From NCBI RefSeq assembly GCF_009709615.1, contig NZ_WJYA01000002.1, positions 124,001 to 188,000 on the forward strand: DNA of 64,000 nucleotides, given 5' to 3'. This document shows, piece after piece, positions 52,297 to 62,121 of this stretch. Positions within the stretch are counted from its first letter, which is position 1; each line of letters starts with the position of its first letter. This stretch comes from Winogradskyella ouciana. Its GTDB lineage: Bacteria > Bacteroidota > Bacteroidia > Flavobacteriales > Flavobacteriaceae. Both the position numbers and the translations under genes were made by a program. A model generated the notes under the pieces. It saw nothing but the letters and a program-made list of their open reading frames with translations, was not told the origin of the DNA and searched no databases.

Positions 52297-53043
52297 ATGA
52301 AACTATTAGAAGGAAAAACCGCAATCATAACAGGTGCAAGTCGTGGCATCGGAAAAGGTATAGCTGAAGTATTTGCAGATCATGGAGCCAATGTAGCCTT
52401 TACGTACAGCTCATCTGTAGAAGCAGCAAACGAGTTAGAAAAGGAACTCAACGGTAAAGGTATTAAAGCTAAAGGTTACCAAAGTAATGCAGCTAGCTTT
52501 GATGAAGCTCAGCAATTGGCTGAAGATGTTTTAGCAGAATTTGGCTCTATTGATGTTCTAGTTAATAATGCTGGTATTACTAAAGATAACTTGTTGATGC
52601 GAATGGGAGAAGAGGATTTTGATAAGGTGATAGAAGTGAACCTAAAGTCTGTATTCAACATGACCAAGGCCGTACAGCGGACTATGCTAAAACAGCGTAA
52701 AGGTTCAATCATTAATATGAGTTCTGTTGTCGGAGTAAAAGGTAATGCAGGTCAAACCAATTATGCAGCATCTAAAGCTGGTATCATTGGTTTTTCAAAA
52801 TCCGTGGCACTAGAGCTTGGTTCTAGAAATATTAGAAGCAACGTGATTGCTCCTGGTTTTATTGAAACCGAAATGACTGCAAAACTCGATGAAGAAACCG
52901 TAAAAGGTTGGAGAAATGCCATTCCATTAAAACGTGGTGGTACTCCTGAAGATATTGCCAACGCTTGTGTTTATTTGGCAAGTGACTTAAGTGCTTATGT
53001 TACTGGTCAGACCTTGAACGTGGATGGTGGAATGCTTACATAA
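52297..53043 (+). CDS. fabG: 3-oxoacyl-[ACP] reductase
   Basis: 248 residues from ATG 52297 (MKLLEGKTAIITGASRGIGKG). An upstream GTG at 52273 lies within a repeat element and is not a credible start. NADPH loop TGASRGIG, NNAGIT, catalytic Ser in SSVVG, YAASKAG (Tyr-x3-Lys), and the end GQTLNVDGGMLT. Reduces 3-oxoacyl-ACP in fatty acid elongation. Confidence 0.95.
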   Translation: MKLLEGKTAIITGASRGIGKGIAEVFADHGANVAFTYSSSVEAANELEKELNGKGIKAKGYQSNAASFDEAQQLAEDVLAEFGSIDVLVNNAGITKDNLLMRMGEEDFDKVIEVNLKSVFNMTKAVQRTMLKQRKGSIINMSSVVGVKGNAGQTNYAASKAGIIGFSKSVALELGSRNIRSNVIAPGFIETEMTAKLDEETVKGWRNAIPLKRGGTPEDIANACVYLASDLSAYVTGQTLNVDGGMLT

Positions 53044-53044
53044 T

Positions 53045-53114
53045 TTACGGTTTTAGATTTTTGATTGTCGAGTAAACCAAATCGTAAATCATAAATCGTA
53101 AATCTAAAATCAAT
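53045..53114. repeat. AAATC/GATTT-rich repeat between fabG and the VWA gene
   Basis: TTTTAGATTT at 53051-53060 is the inverse of AAATCTAAAA at 53100-53109; in between, AAATCGTAAATC-type units recur (near 53080 and 53093). Runs of this kind probably form a short interspersed element of the genome. Confidence 0.5.
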
Positions 53115-53116
53115 TA

Positions 53117-55150
53117 ATGCAAACAGAAACGATTGTATATATTATTATTGCTGGAATAGCAGCGCTTTTATTAGCGCTGTTTCAGTATATGTATAAATCG
53201 AAAGTTAAATCTAACTTAAAATATAGTCTAACGGCACTTAGAACAATCGCAATCTTTGGGATATTACTATTGCTTATCAACCCAAAGTTTGAATCCAATA
53301 CCTATTTTGATGAAAAACCGACTTTAGTCGTAGCTGTGGATAATTCTGAATCCGTTTCGTATTTAGAACAAACTGATAACGTGAGTTCAGTATTAGAAAC
53401 GATTGATAATAATTCAGAATTAAATGAGCGTTTTAATATTCAAAAATACAGCTTCGGAAAGGAGGTCAATAGCTTGGATAGTTTAAATTTTAATGAGCGT
53501 CAGTCCAATATTTCAGAAGCCTTAAAACAATTTGGCGAAGTTTATGCCAATCAAACCGCTCCTATAGTTTTGTTAAGTGATGGTAATCAAACTTTTGGTT
53601 CTGATTATAGTTACATTTCAAAATCCGTAAAACAGCCCATATATCCTACGGTTTTAGGTGATTCAACTGTATATTCCGATTTAAATATTAAGCAGCTTAA
53701 CGTTAACCGTTATGTCTATTTAAAAAATCAATTTCCTGTAGAAATTATAGCAAACTATAATGGCTCCGAAACCGTTAACACTGAACTTAAAATATGGTCA
53801 GGTAATTCGGTTGTATTCAGAAAATCGATACAGTTTAATGAGAATAAGACTTCAGAAATCATTTCTACAACTTTAAATGCAAGTAGTGTAGGCGTAAAAA
53901 CATATCGTGTAGAGCTGACTCCACTTACTAATGAAAAGAACACCGTCAATAACTCAAAGAATTTTGGTGTAGAAGTCATTGATCAAAAAACAAATATTGC
54001 TCTAGTCTACGATAGACTGCATCCAGACTTAGGTACTTTAAAAAAATCTATAGAAAGCAATGAACAGCGCAGTGTTTCAATTTTAAAACCAAAAGATTAT
54101 CTGAGTACAATCAATGATTTTCAGCTAGTTATTTTATATCAGCCAAATAATAGCTTTAATTCAGTTTTAAGTGAGATTACTAAGCAAAAATTGAATTCTT
54201 TTATTGTTACAGGAACAACAACCAATTGGAGTTTATTAAATAATACCCAAACCTATTTTAAACAAACCATTACCAATCAAACAGAAGATTTTCAGCCCAA
54301 CTTAAATAGAAATTATAGTACATTTATCATTGACAATCTAACATTTGATGACTTTCCACCGTTAAAATCAGAATTTGGAAATCTCAAATTTTTGGTGCCA
54401 CATGATGTTATTCTTACTAAATCAGTCAATGGTATAGATACTTCTCAACCAATGTTGTCAACTTTTGAAGTCGATAACACTAAACATGCTTTATTAGCTG
54501 GAGAAGGTATCTGGAGGTGGCGTTCACAGACTTTTCTAAACTCTGAAAGCTTTAATGATTTTGATAATTTTATTGGTAAACTGATTCAGTATTTAGGTTC
54601 AAATAAGAAACGTAACCGAATCAACATTGACTATAAATCATTTTATAACGGAAGTGATGATGTTATTATATCTGCACAGTACTTTAATAAAAATTTTGAG
54701 TTCGATAATAGTGCAGTGCTAACAATAGTGATAAAGAATAAAACTGACGATAGCGTTCGGGAAGTGCCACTATTATTAAATGACGGAAATTATAGAGTGG
54801 ACCTAAGCGGTATTGAATCTGGCGCTTACGATTTCACCATAAAACACAATACTGAATCTGTTTCTGCTTCAGGTAGTTTTGAGGTTTTGGAATATAACGT
54901 AGAGCAACAGTTCTTAAATGCAGATATTGATAAGCTTGAATCATTGGCAACTGCCAGCTCCGGAAGAGCATTTTTCAGTACTGATATTAATGGTTTGATA
55001 ACAGATTTACTTTCAGATAATAGGTATGCAACCATTCAAAAAAGCACTAAAAATATCGTACCTTTGATCGATTGGAAATATCTACTCGCATTAATAGCAT
55101 TGAGCTTGTTTATTGAGTGGTTTATTAGAAAATATAACGGATTAATTTAA
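53117..55150 (+). CDS. VWA-domain membrane protein
   Basis: 677 residues. Membrane helices at 5-25 and 38-58, then a von Willebrand A-like domain from about 70 (VVAVDNSESVS, a full MIDAS Asp-x-Ser-x-Ser, and VLLSDGNQTF), a long extracytoplasmic beta-rich part (200-620), and a last helix at about 650-670 (WKYLLALIALSLFIEW). This layout resembles the large VWA/BatA-associated or glutamine-amidotransferase-like membrane proteins of Bacteroidota, which are poorly characterised. Placed 73 bases after fabG and 10 before the prohibitin-like gene. Confidence 0.75.
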   Translation: MQTETIVYIIIAGIAALLLALFQYMYKSKVKSNLKYSLTALRTIAIFGILLLLINPKFESNTYFDEKPTLVVAVDNSESVSYLEQTDNVSSVLETIDNNSELNERFNIQKYSFGKEVNSLDSLNFNERQSNISEALKQFGEVYANQTAPIVLLSDGNQTFGSDYSYISKSVKQPIYPTVLGDSTVYSDLNIKQLNVNRYVYLKNQFPVEIIANYNGSETVNTELKIWSGNSVVFRKSIQFNENKTSEIISTTLNASSVGVKTYRVELTPLTNEKNTVNNSKNFGVEVIDQKTNIALVYDRLHPDLGTLKKSIESNEQRSVSILKPKDYLSTINDFQLVILYQPNNSFNSVLSEITKQKLNSFIVTGTTTNWSLLNNTQTYFKQTITNQTEDFQPNLNRNYSTFIIDNLTFDDFPPLKSEFGNLKFLVPHDVILTKSVNGIDTSQPMLSTFEVDNTKHALLAGEGIWRWRSQTFLNSESFNDFDNFIGKLIQYLGSNKKRNRINIDYKSFYNGSDDVIISAQYFNKNFEFDNSAVLTIVIKNKTDDSVREVPLLLNDGNYRVDLSGIESGAYDFTIKHNTESVSASGSFEVLEYNVEQQFLNADIDKLESLATASSGRAFFSTDINGLITDLLSDNRYATIQKSTKNIVPLIDWKYLLALIALSLFIEWFIRKYNGLI

Positions 55151-55160
55151 AATAACTATA

Positions 55161-55976
55161 ATGGAAAAATTACCAAAAATTGGATTACCGATTTTAATCG
55201 GAATCATAGTAATAATAATAGTCATAGCTAAGTCAGCAGTCACTATAGACTCGGGTGAAGCAGGAGTGCTTTTTAGGACTTTCGGTGAAGGTGTTGTAAT
55301 AGACGAGCCACCAATGGGAGAGGGATTTCATATTGTTGCACCTTGGAACAAGGTTTTTGTTTATGAAACAAGAAGACAGGAAATCTTTGAAAAAATGAAG
55401 GTGTTATCTTCTAATGGATTAGATATTCAATTAGATGCTTCGGCTTGGTACCAGCCAGATGAGAAAAATCTTGGAAGATTGCACCAAGAAATAGGTGAAA
55501 ATTATTTACAGCGAATTATTCTACCTACAATTCGATCAGCAGCGAGAAGTGTGGTCGGTCGCTATACACCTGAACAATTGTATTCAAGTAAACGAGATGC
55601 AATTCAAAAAGAAATTTTTGAGGAGACCAAAAAAATTGTTGACGGACAGTACATTGTTTTAGACGAAATTTTAGTGAGAGATGTAACACTACCACCTACA
55701 ATCAAACAGGCTATTGAGCGCAAGTTAAAGCAAGAGCAAGAGTCGCTAGAGTATGAATTTAGACTGGTTACAGCAGAAAAAGAAGCTCAGAAAGTTAGAA
55801 TTGAAGCTCAGGGTAAAGCTGATGCCAATAGGATTTTAAGCGCTTCATTAACTGATAAGATTTTGCAAGATAAAGGTATAGATGCTACTAACAGATTGGC
55901 AGAGTCACCAAATAGTAAAGTGGTTATCATTGGCTCAGGTGAAAGCGGAATGCCAATTATTTTGGGAAATCAATAA
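55161..55976 (+). CDS. prohibitin/SPFH-domain membrane protein
   Basis: 271 residues. One N-terminal membrane helix (about 8-26), an SPFH/Band 7 domain at 27-200 (SGEAGVLFRTFGEGVV, GFHIVAPWNKVFVYETRRQEIFE), and a coiled-coil helix LKQEQESLEYEFRLVTAEKEAQK. Prohibitin-type proteins form ring assemblies in the inner membrane. It is the last gene of the fabG series; partner unknown. Confidence 0.88.
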   Translation: MEKLPKIGLPILIGIIVIIIVIAKSAVTIDSGEAGVLFRTFGEGVVIDEPPMGEGFHIVAPWNKVFVYETRRQEIFEKMKVLSSNGLDIQLDASAWYQPDEKNLGRLHQEIGENYLQRIILPTIRSAARSVVGRYTPEQLYSSKRDAIQKEIFEETKKIVDGQYIVLDEILVRDVTLPPTIKQAIERKLKQEQESLEYEFRLVTAEKEAQKVRIEAQGKADANRILSASLTDKILQDKGIDATNRLAESPNSKVVIIGSGESGMPIILGNQ

Positions 55977-56056
55977 ATTACCTTTTGAAATATTAAATAT
56001 TTGCTAAAAATTTAATTTCTATCATTTTTTATTAGGATTAATAAATTTTATTTAGC

Positions 56057-56064
56057 AATATTTG
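56057..56064 (+). promoter_or_regulatory. candidate -7 box for the his leader
   Basis: AATATTTG, seven of eight positions of TAnnTTTG, 18 bases before the leader-peptide ATG. No TTG -33 box. Confidence 0.3.
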
Positions 56065-56081
56065 TAGCAACAAAACAAAAC

Positions 56082-56135
56082 ATGACACTTATTCAATTAC
56101 ATCATTATTTTCATATTATCGCTCAAGCGAGGTGA
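56082..56135 (+). CDS. hisL: histidine operon leader peptide
   Basis: A 17-codon frame translating to MTLIQLHHYFHIIAQAR and ending in TGA. Three of 17 codons are His, at 56100-56105 and 56112-56114. It lies about 110 bases before hisG and directly before an attenuator. Too short for automatic gene calling. Role: sensing of charged His-tRNA by ribosome stalling. The structure logic supports it; expression is not shown. Confidence 0.7.
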   Translation: MTLIQLHHYFHIIAQAR

Positions 56136-56199
56136 AAATGTATTGAATAAAATCAACATATATTTTAATAACCCGTTTGAGAATTCAAGCGGGTTTTTT
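56119..56199 (+). promoter_or_regulatory. transcription attenuator of the histidine operon
   Basis: Terminator: ACCCGTTTGA (56171-56180) pairs with TCAAGCGGGT (56185-56194) over a GAAT loop and is followed by a T run. Antiterminator: CTCAAGCG (56122-56129) can pair with CGTTTGAG (56174-56181), extended by GG/CC across one bulged A, which uses up the left arm of the terminator. A small hairpin TCGC/GCGA sits at 56119-56130. The leader-peptide stop at 56133 lies such that a completing ribosome covers the antiterminator arm, whereas stalling at the His codons leaves it free. Confidence 0.75.
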
Positions 56200-56244
56200 A
56201 GTTCTAAAATACTCATGAATTCTTAGACCATACTAAAATTAAAA

Positions 56245-57102
56245 ATGAATAAATTAAAAATTGCAGTTCAAAAATCGGGTCGTCTTCACGATGATTCCAT
56301 GAAAATTTTAAAAGAAATAGGAATTTCCGTTGATAATGGAAAAGATCAGCTAAAAGCTTCTGCACGTAACTTTCCTTTGGAAATTTTTTATCTAAGAAAT
56401 GGTGATATACCACAATATTTAAGAGATGGAGTAGTGGATGCAGCAATTATTGGAGAAAATGTTTTGGTAGAAAAAGGTGATGATATTTCTATTATAGAAC
56501 GTTTAGGGTTTTCAAAATGTAAAGTATCCATTGCTGTTCCTAAATCTTCAAATGCCAAAAGTTTGAAGGATTTAGACGGAAAGCGTATTGCAACGTCGTA
56601 TCCAAATACAGTAAATCAATTTTTAGATAAAGATGGTATAAAGGCTAATCTACACATCATTAATGGCTCTGTTGAGATTGCACCCAATATTGGACTGGCG
56701 GATGGTATATGTGATATCGTATCCAGTGGAAGTACTTTATTCAAAAACGGACTTAAAGAGATTGAAGTGCTATTAAAATCTGAAGCGGTTTTGGCAACGT
56801 CTCCTAGAATATCTACTGAGAATCAAACTTTAATAGATAAAATTCAATTTAGATTTCAGTCTGTTATAAAGGGAAGAGAAAGCAAATATGTGCTTTTGAA
56901 TGCGCCTAACGAGAAGTTAAATGACATTATAAATCTGCTACCAGGCATGAAGAGCCCAACAGTATTACCATTGGCTACAGAAGGTTGGAGCTCAGTACAC
57001 TCCGTTATCAATAAAAATGATTTTTGGAATGTGATTGATGAATTAAAGGCAAATGGCGCTGAGGGAATTTTAGTTTGTCCAATTGAGAATATGGTCTTGT
57101 AA
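56245..57102 (+). CDS. hisG: ATP phosphoribosyltransferase (long form)
   Basis: 285 residues: long type with a C-terminal regulatory ACT-like domain (from about 215). Catalytic motifs KIAVQKSGRLHDDSM, DAAIIGENVL, and ADGICDIVSSGSTLF (PRPP binding). First step of histidine synthesis and the usual point of feedback inhibition. First gene after the attenuator; HisZ not required. Confidence 0.95.
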   Translation: MNKLKIAVQKSGRLHDDSMKILKEIGISVDNGKDQLKASARNFPLEIFYLRNGDIPQYLRDGVVDAAIIGENVLVEKGDDISIIERLGFSKCKVSIAVPKSSNAKSLKDLDGKRIATSYPNTVNQFLDKDGIKANLHIINGSVEIAPNIGLADGICDIVSSGSTLFKNGLKEIEVLLKSEAVLATSPRISTENQTLIDKIQFRFQSVIKGRESKYVLLNAPNEKLNDIINLLPGMKSPTVLPLATEGWSSVHSVINKNDFWNVIDELKANGAEGILVCPIENMVL

Positions 57103-57103
57103 T

Positions 57104-58393
57104 ATGAAGTTGATAGAAAATCCAAAGAAAGAGAATTGGTCAGAGATTCTAAAGCGTCCTACACAGACTGTTGACGATATTGAAAAAACGGTGAATGAAG
57201 TTTTTACGGATGTCCGCAAAAATGGTGATAAAGCTATAAGTAAATTCACCTCAAAATTTGATGGAGTAAAATTAGAATCTCAAGTCGTTAGCAAAGCTGA
57301 AATTAACGAAGCCGTAAAATCAGTTTCTAATAATTTAAAGGAAGCTATACAATTAGCAAAAACCAATATTGAGAAATTTCACAAAGCACAAAAAACAGAT
57401 AAGGTTTGTGTTGAAACTATGAATGGAGTGGAGTGCTGGCAGGAAAAACGACAAATTCAAAAAGTTGGTTTGTATATTCCTGGCGGTACGGCACCTTTAT
57501 TTTCAACCGTTTTAATGTTGGCCATTCCAGCGAATATCGCAGGTTGTAAAGAGATAGTGTTATGTTCTCCACCGAACAAAAACGGCAAATTGGCTGATGA
57601 GATTTTATATGCAGCCCAACTTTGTGGTGTTACAAAAATTATAAAGGTTGGTGGCATACAAGCTATTGCAGGTTTAACTTTTGGAACCGAAAGTATTCCG
57701 CAAGTCTATAAAATATTCGGTCCAGGAAATCAATATGTAACTCTGGCAAAGCAGTTGGCGACTAAATACGGTGTAGCAATAGATATGCCTGCTGGCCCAA
57801 GTGAATTATTGGTTTTAGCAGATGATTCTGCAAATCCGGCTTATGTGGCTTCAGATTTATTGAGTCAGGCAGAACATGGCACTGATAGCCAGGTTATTTT
57901 GGTATCGGATTCAAAAAAATTAATAGAGGAAATTAACAAAGAAATTGAAGAACAACTTAAGCAGCTGCCAAGAAAAGCTATTGCTGAAGAGGCATTACAA
58001 AATTCAAGAGCATTTTTAATTGAAGATGTGGATGATGCTTTAGAACTTGTAAATGAGTATGGACCAGAACACTTGATCATTTCAACAAAGAATAATGATT
58101 TTTTTATTGATAACATAATTAATGCAGGCTCTGTATTTATAGGTAATTACACACCTGAAAGTGCTGGTGATTATGCGTCAGGTACCAATCATACCTTACC
58201 AACAAATGGATTTTCAAAAGCTTATTCTGGAGTCAACTTGGATAGTTTTCAAAAGAGTGTGACCTTTCAAAGAATATCAAAAGATGGAATTCAGAATATA
58301 GGTAAAGCAATAGAATTAATGGCTGAAGCCGAAGGATTGCATGCACACAAGAATGCCGTAACCTCAAGACTGAATGATTTAAAGAATAACTAA
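57104..58393 (+). CDS. hisD: histidinol dehydrogenase
   Basis: 429 residues from ATG 57104; a TTG at 57083 in the end of hisG is not needed. Motifs VGLYIPGGTAPLFSTVLM, PAGPSELLVLADDSANP and LLSQAEHGTDSQ (zinc His), and YASGTNHTLPT near the C-terminus. It oxidises histidinol to histidine in two NAD steps. One base separates it from hisG. Confidence 0.95.
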   Translation: MKLIENPKKENWSEILKRPTQTVDDIEKTVNEVFTDVRKNGDKAISKFTSKFDGVKLESQVVSKAEINEAVKSVSNNLKEAIQLAKTNIEKFHKAQKTDKVCVETMNGVECWQEKRQIQKVGLYIPGGTAPLFSTVLMLAIPANIAGCKEIVLCSPPNKNGKLADEILYAAQLCGVTKIIKVGGIQAIAGLTFGTESIPQVYKIFGPGNQYVTLAKQLATKYGVAIDMPAGPSELLVLADDSANPAYVASDLLSQAEHGTDSQVILVSDSKKLIEEINKEIEEQLKQLPRKAIAEEALQNSRAFLIEDVDDALELVNEYGPEHLIISTKNNDFFIDNIINAGSVFIGNYTPESAGDYASGTNHTLPTNGFSKAYSGVNLDSFQKSVTFQRISKDGIQNIGKAIELMAEAEGLHAHKNAVTSRLNDLKNN

Positions 58394-58459
58394 ACCTCAC
58401 TTTGAGTGATTTCGAAACCGAAAGCTTTTGGTAGAGAAATTGTATCGAGAATTTATAAA

Positions 58460-59506
58460 ATGAAAGACTTCAATTTAAATAATCTCATTAGAGAAAATAT
58501 AAATAACATTAAACCTTATTCATCCGCTCGCGATGAATATAAGGAAGCAACTGCAGATATGGTTTTTATTGATGCCAATGAGAATCCATTTCAGACAAAT
58601 GTCAACAGGTATCCAGACCCACAACAATCGAAAGTTAAGAAGCGTTTAGCAGAAATTAAAGGGGTAAATCCATCTCAAATATTATTAGGAAATGGAAGCG
58701 ATGAAGTATTGGATTTATTGTTTAGAGCGTTTTGTGAACCAAAGCAAGACAACGTTATCACATTGCCACCAACCTATGGAATGTATTCTGTATTGGCGGA
58801 TTTAAATGCTGTGGATGTTATTTCTATAGAATTAGATGACAATTTTGAACCCAAAGTATCCGAAATTTTATCTTCTCAAAATAGCAATTCAAAACTTCTA
58901 TTCTTATGCTCGCCTAATAATCCTACAGCTAATAGTTTTAATGCTAGTAAGGTTGAAGAATTAATTGAAGGATTTAATGGATTAGTAGTTATAGATGAAG
59001 CCTATATTGATTTTTCATCCCAAGAAAGCTGGTTAAGTAAGCTTGACGAATTTCCGAATTTAATTATAACACAAACCTTGTCAAAAGCCTATGGTTTAGC
59101 AGGTATACGATTAGGAATATGCTACGCTTCAGTAGAAATTATTTCAGTTTTAAATAAAATAAAGCCACCTTATAATGTCAATCAATTAACTCAGGATAAG
59201 GCTTTAGAAAGATTAACAAGTTTAGATGAAGTAAATAAAGAAGTCAATTCTATATTGAATGAACGGGAACTACTTGTGACACAATTATCAGAAATATCAG
59301 TCATTAAAAATATATATCCCTCAGATGCGAATTTCATTTTAGTCAAAGTAGATAATGCCAACTTGCGTTATAATCAATTGATTGAAAAAGGCATTGTAGT
59401 AAGAAATAGAACAACACAACCATTATGTGAGAACTGTCTAAGATTCACTATTGGTACCGAAGAAGAAAACAATACATTAATTAAGACATTAAACCAACTA
59501 TCATGA
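58460..59506 (+). CDS. hisC: histidinol-phosphate aminotransferase
   Basis: 348 residues from ATG 58460 ([11 protein letters not shown]); an upstream GTG at 58406 would add an implausible N-terminus. [22 protein letters not shown] (PLP phosphate), [21 protein letters not shown], and the PLP-Lys in [15 protein letters not shown]. Overlaps hisB by ATGA. Confidence 0.94.
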   Translation: MKDFNLNNLIRENINNIKPYSSARDEYKEATADMVFIDANENPFQTNVNRYPDPQQSKVKKRLAEIKGVNPSQILLGNGSDEVLDLLFRAFCEPKQDNVITLPPTYGMYSVLADLNAVDVISIELDDNFEPKVSEILSSQNSNSKLLFLCSPNNPTANSFNASKVEELIEGFNGLVVIDEAYIDFSSQESWLSKLDEFPNLIITQTLSKAYGLAGIRLGICYASVEIISVLNKIKPPYNVNQLTQDKALERLTSLDEVNKEVNSILNERELLVTQLSEISVIKNIYPSDANFILVKVDNANLRYNQLIEKGIVVRNRTTQPLCENCLRFTIGTEEENNTLIKTLNQLS

Positions 59507-60636
59507 AGCCTGTATTATTCATAGACAGAGACGGAACTCTAATAAAAGAGCCAGCTGACGAACAAATCGATTCGTTTGAAAAGTTGGAATTCTACCCTAA
59601 AGTATTTCAATACTTAAGTAAAATTGCAAAGGAATTGAATTTTGAAATCGTAATGATTACCAATCAAGATGGTTTGGGCACAGAGGTATATCCTGAAAAC
59701 ACTTTTTGGCCAGTTCATAATTTCATTTTAAAATCCTTTGAACAAGAAGGTGTTGTGTTTAAAGAGCAATTTATCGACAGAACATTCGCGAAAGATAATG
59801 CACCAACTCGCAAACCTAATACAGGGTTGTTAACCAAGTATTTTTCCAATGACTATGATTTAGCCAATTCATTTGTTATTGGTGATCGGCTTACTGACGT
59901 TGAATTAGCAAAGAACCTAGGGGCAAAAGGGATATTCATAAATGATAACACCAACCTGGGAACAGATGAAGTCACTGTTAGCAATAAGGAATTAGAAAAC
60001 TATATTGCTTTAGAAACCAACGACTGGGAACAAATATATGAGTTCTTAAAATCTACCGAACGCATTGGAAGTATAGAACGAAACACCAATGAAACCAAAA
60101 TTAAAATTGATTTAAATCTAGACGGCATTGGAAAAAGCAAAATCGATACCGGAATTGCATTTTTCGATCATATGCTAGACCAAATCGCACGGCATGGACA
60201 GATTGATTTAAACATTAAAGTTGATGGAGATTTAGAGGTCGACGAACATCATACTATTGAAGATACAGCCATAGCTTTAGGTGAAGTGTTCGCAACCACA
60301 CTAGGAAACAAGTTGGGTATAGAGCGCTATGGTTTCTGTTTACCCATGGATGATTGCTTAGCACAGGTAGCAATTGATTTTGGTGGGAGAAATTGGTTGG
60401 TTTGGGAAGCAGATTTTAAACGCGAAATGATTGGTAAAATGCCAACGGAAATGTTTTATCATTTCTTTAAGTCCTTTACGGATGGTGCAAAGTGCAATTT
60501 AAATATCAAAGCTGAAGGCACAAATGAACATCATAAAATTGAAGCAATTTTTAAAGCCTTTGCAAAAGCAATAAAAATGGCGGTAAAACGCGATGTAGAA
60601 AAAATGATTTTACCATCAACAAAAGGTGTATTGTAA
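59503..60636 (+). CDS. hisB: bifunctional histidinol-phosphatase / imidazoleglycerol-phosphate dehydratase
   Basis: 377 residues. Residues 1-165: HAD phosphatase ([36 protein letters not shown]). Residues 180-377: IGPD with two HHxxxE-type motifs, [27 protein letters not shown] and [19 protein letters not shown]. The bifunctional form is shared with gammaproteobacteria and many Bacteroidota. Confidence 0.95.
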   Translation: MKPVLFIDRDGTLIKEPADEQIDSFEKLEFYPKVFQYLSKIAKELNFEIVMITNQDGLGTEVYPENTFWPVHNFILKSFEQEGVVFKEQFIDRTFAKDNAPTRKPNTGLLTKYFSNDYDLANSFVIGDRLTDVELAKNLGAKGIFINDNTNLGTDEVTVSNKELENYIALETNDWEQIYEFLKSTERIGSIERNTNETKIKIDLNLDGIGKSKIDTGIAFFDHMLDQIARHGQIDLNIKVDGDLEVDEHHTIEDTAIALGEVFATTLGNKLGIERYGFCLPMDDCLAQVAIDFGGRNWLVWEADFKREMIGKMPTEMFYHFFKSFTDGAKCNLNIKAEGTNEHHKIEAIFKAFAKAIKMAVKRDVEKMILPSTKGVL

Positions 60637-60695
60637 AAACACCTTTTGTAAATAACAAATTTCAAATAATTAAAATTTAAAGAGAAATACACATT

Positions 60696-61277
60696 TTGAA
60701 CATTATAATTATCAATTACGGTGCAGGAAACATCAAGAGTATTCAATTCGCTTTTCAGCGTTTGGGTATAGATGCCATATTATCTCATAATCCAGATGAA
60801 ATAATAAAAGCAGATAAAGTCATTTTTCCTGGTGTTGGTGAGGCAAGTTCAGCAATGAAAATGCTTAAGGAAAGTGGTTTGGATAAATTAATTCCACAAT
60901 TAAAACAACCAGTTTTAGGGATTTGCTTGGGCATGCAATTGATGTGTAATTATACAGAAGAAGGTGATACCAAAGGACTTGGTATTTTCAATACAAATGT
61001 AAAACGCTTTTCAAATAATGTTAAGGTGCCTCAAATGGGTTGGAATACCGTTAAGAATCTAAAGTCAGATTTGTTTAAAAACATAAGTGAAGGGGATTAT
61101 ATGTATTTAGTACATAGTTATTATGCTGAGAATTGCGACGAATCAATAGCAACTTCAGATTATGAATTGGAATATGCTTCAGCATTAGAGAATGACAATT
61201 TTTTTGGAGTACAGTTTCATCCAGAGAAATCCTCTAAAGCAGGAGAGCAATTGCTTAAAAATTTCCTGAATCTTTAA
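60696..61277 (+). CDS. hisH: imidazole glycerol phosphate synthase, glutaminase subunit
   Basis: 193 residues. The start must be TTG at 60696: the protein opens with NIIIINYGAGN, where HisH normally has Met plus this strand, and no ATG precedes it in frame. Class I glutaminase triad: Cys in LGICLGMQLM, His and Glu in FGVQFHPEKS. Supplies ammonia to HisF. Confidence 0.94.
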   Translation: MNIIIINYGAGNIKSIQFAFQRLGIDAILSHNPDEIIKADKVIFPGVGEASSAMKMLKESGLDKLIPQLKQPVLGICLGMQLMCNYTEEGDTKGLGIFNTNVKRFSNNVKVPQMGWNTVKNLKSDLFKNISEGDYMYLVHSYYAENCDESIATSDYELEYASALENDNFFGVQFHPEKSSKAGEQLLKNFLNL

Positions 61278-61287
61278 TTTCAAGATT

Positions 61288-61319
61288 ATCCCCTTAAGGG
61301 GACTTTAAGGGTGTTTAGA
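61288..61319. repeat. palindromic spacer element between hisH and hisA
   Basis: CCCCTTAAGGGG at 61290-61301 followed by ACTTTAAGGGTG. Looks like an interspersed short repeat. Confidence 0.5.
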
Positions 61320-61373
61320 AAATAAAAAGAAATATTAACTAAAATAAGATTTCTGCCTTTGCAGAAAGTAGAC

Positions 61374-62117
61374 ATGAGAATAATACCAGCAATAGATATC
61401 ATAGATGGCAAATGTGTTCGTCTTACCAAAGGAGATTTCGACACAAAGAAGATATACAATGAAAACCCTCTAGAAGTGGCCAAGGCTTTTGAAGCTTCGG
61501 GTATTGAATATTTGCATCTAGTTGATTTAGATGGAGCTAAAGCTAAGCATATAGTAAACTATAAGGTTCTAGAACAAATTGCTTCTAAAACAACACTAAA
61601 GATTGATTTTGGCGGTGGTTTAAAATCTAATGAAGACTTAAATATAGCTTTTAATTGTGGTGCTAGACAGATTACAGGTGGCAGTATTGCTGTAGATGAT
61701 AGAGAAACTTTTGAAGGCTGGTTGTCTAAATACGGACCGCAAAAAATAATTTTGGGAGCAGATAGTAATGACGGTAAAATTGCCATTAATGGTTGGCAAG
61801 ATAATAGTAAAGAGGAAGTTGTTTCGTTTATAAAAGATTATCAGAGAAAACGTATTAAGTACGTAATATGTACAGATATTTCAAAAGATGGAATGTTAGA
61901 AGGTCCTTCTCTTAATTTGTATAAGACTATAATAACAGAATGTAGTAATAGTAGTGGAGCTCAATCCATAAAACTTATAGCATCTGGTGGAGTTTCTGGC
62001 ATTAAAGATTTAGAAGATTTAGAAGCTATTGGTTGTGAAGGTGTGATTATAGGAAAAGCCATTTACGAAAATAGAATTAGTTTAAAAGAATTAGAGAATT
62101 TTATAATTAATAATTAA
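61374..62117 (+). CDS. hisA: ProFAR isomerase
   Basis: 247 residues from ATG 61374 ([17 protein letters not shown]). TIM barrel with the catalytic Asp in PAIDI and a second one in [13 protein letters not shown]; phosphate loops [10 protein letters not shown] and [12 protein letters not shown]. Isomerises ProFAR to PRFAR. A TTG at 61359 is less likely as start. Confidence 0.95.
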   Translation: MRIIPAIDIIDGKCVRLTKGDFDTKKIYNENPLEVAKAFEASGIEYLHLVDLDGAKAKHIVNYKVLEQIASKTTLKIDFGGGLKSNEDLNIAFNCGARQITGGSIAVDDRETFEGWLSKYGPQKIILGADSNDGKIAINGWQDNSKEEVVSFIKDYQRKRIKYVICTDISKDGMLEGPSLNLYKTIITECSNSSGAQSIKLIASGGVSGIKDLEDLEAIGCEGVIIGKAIYENRISLKELENFIINN

Positions 62118-62121
62118 AATA

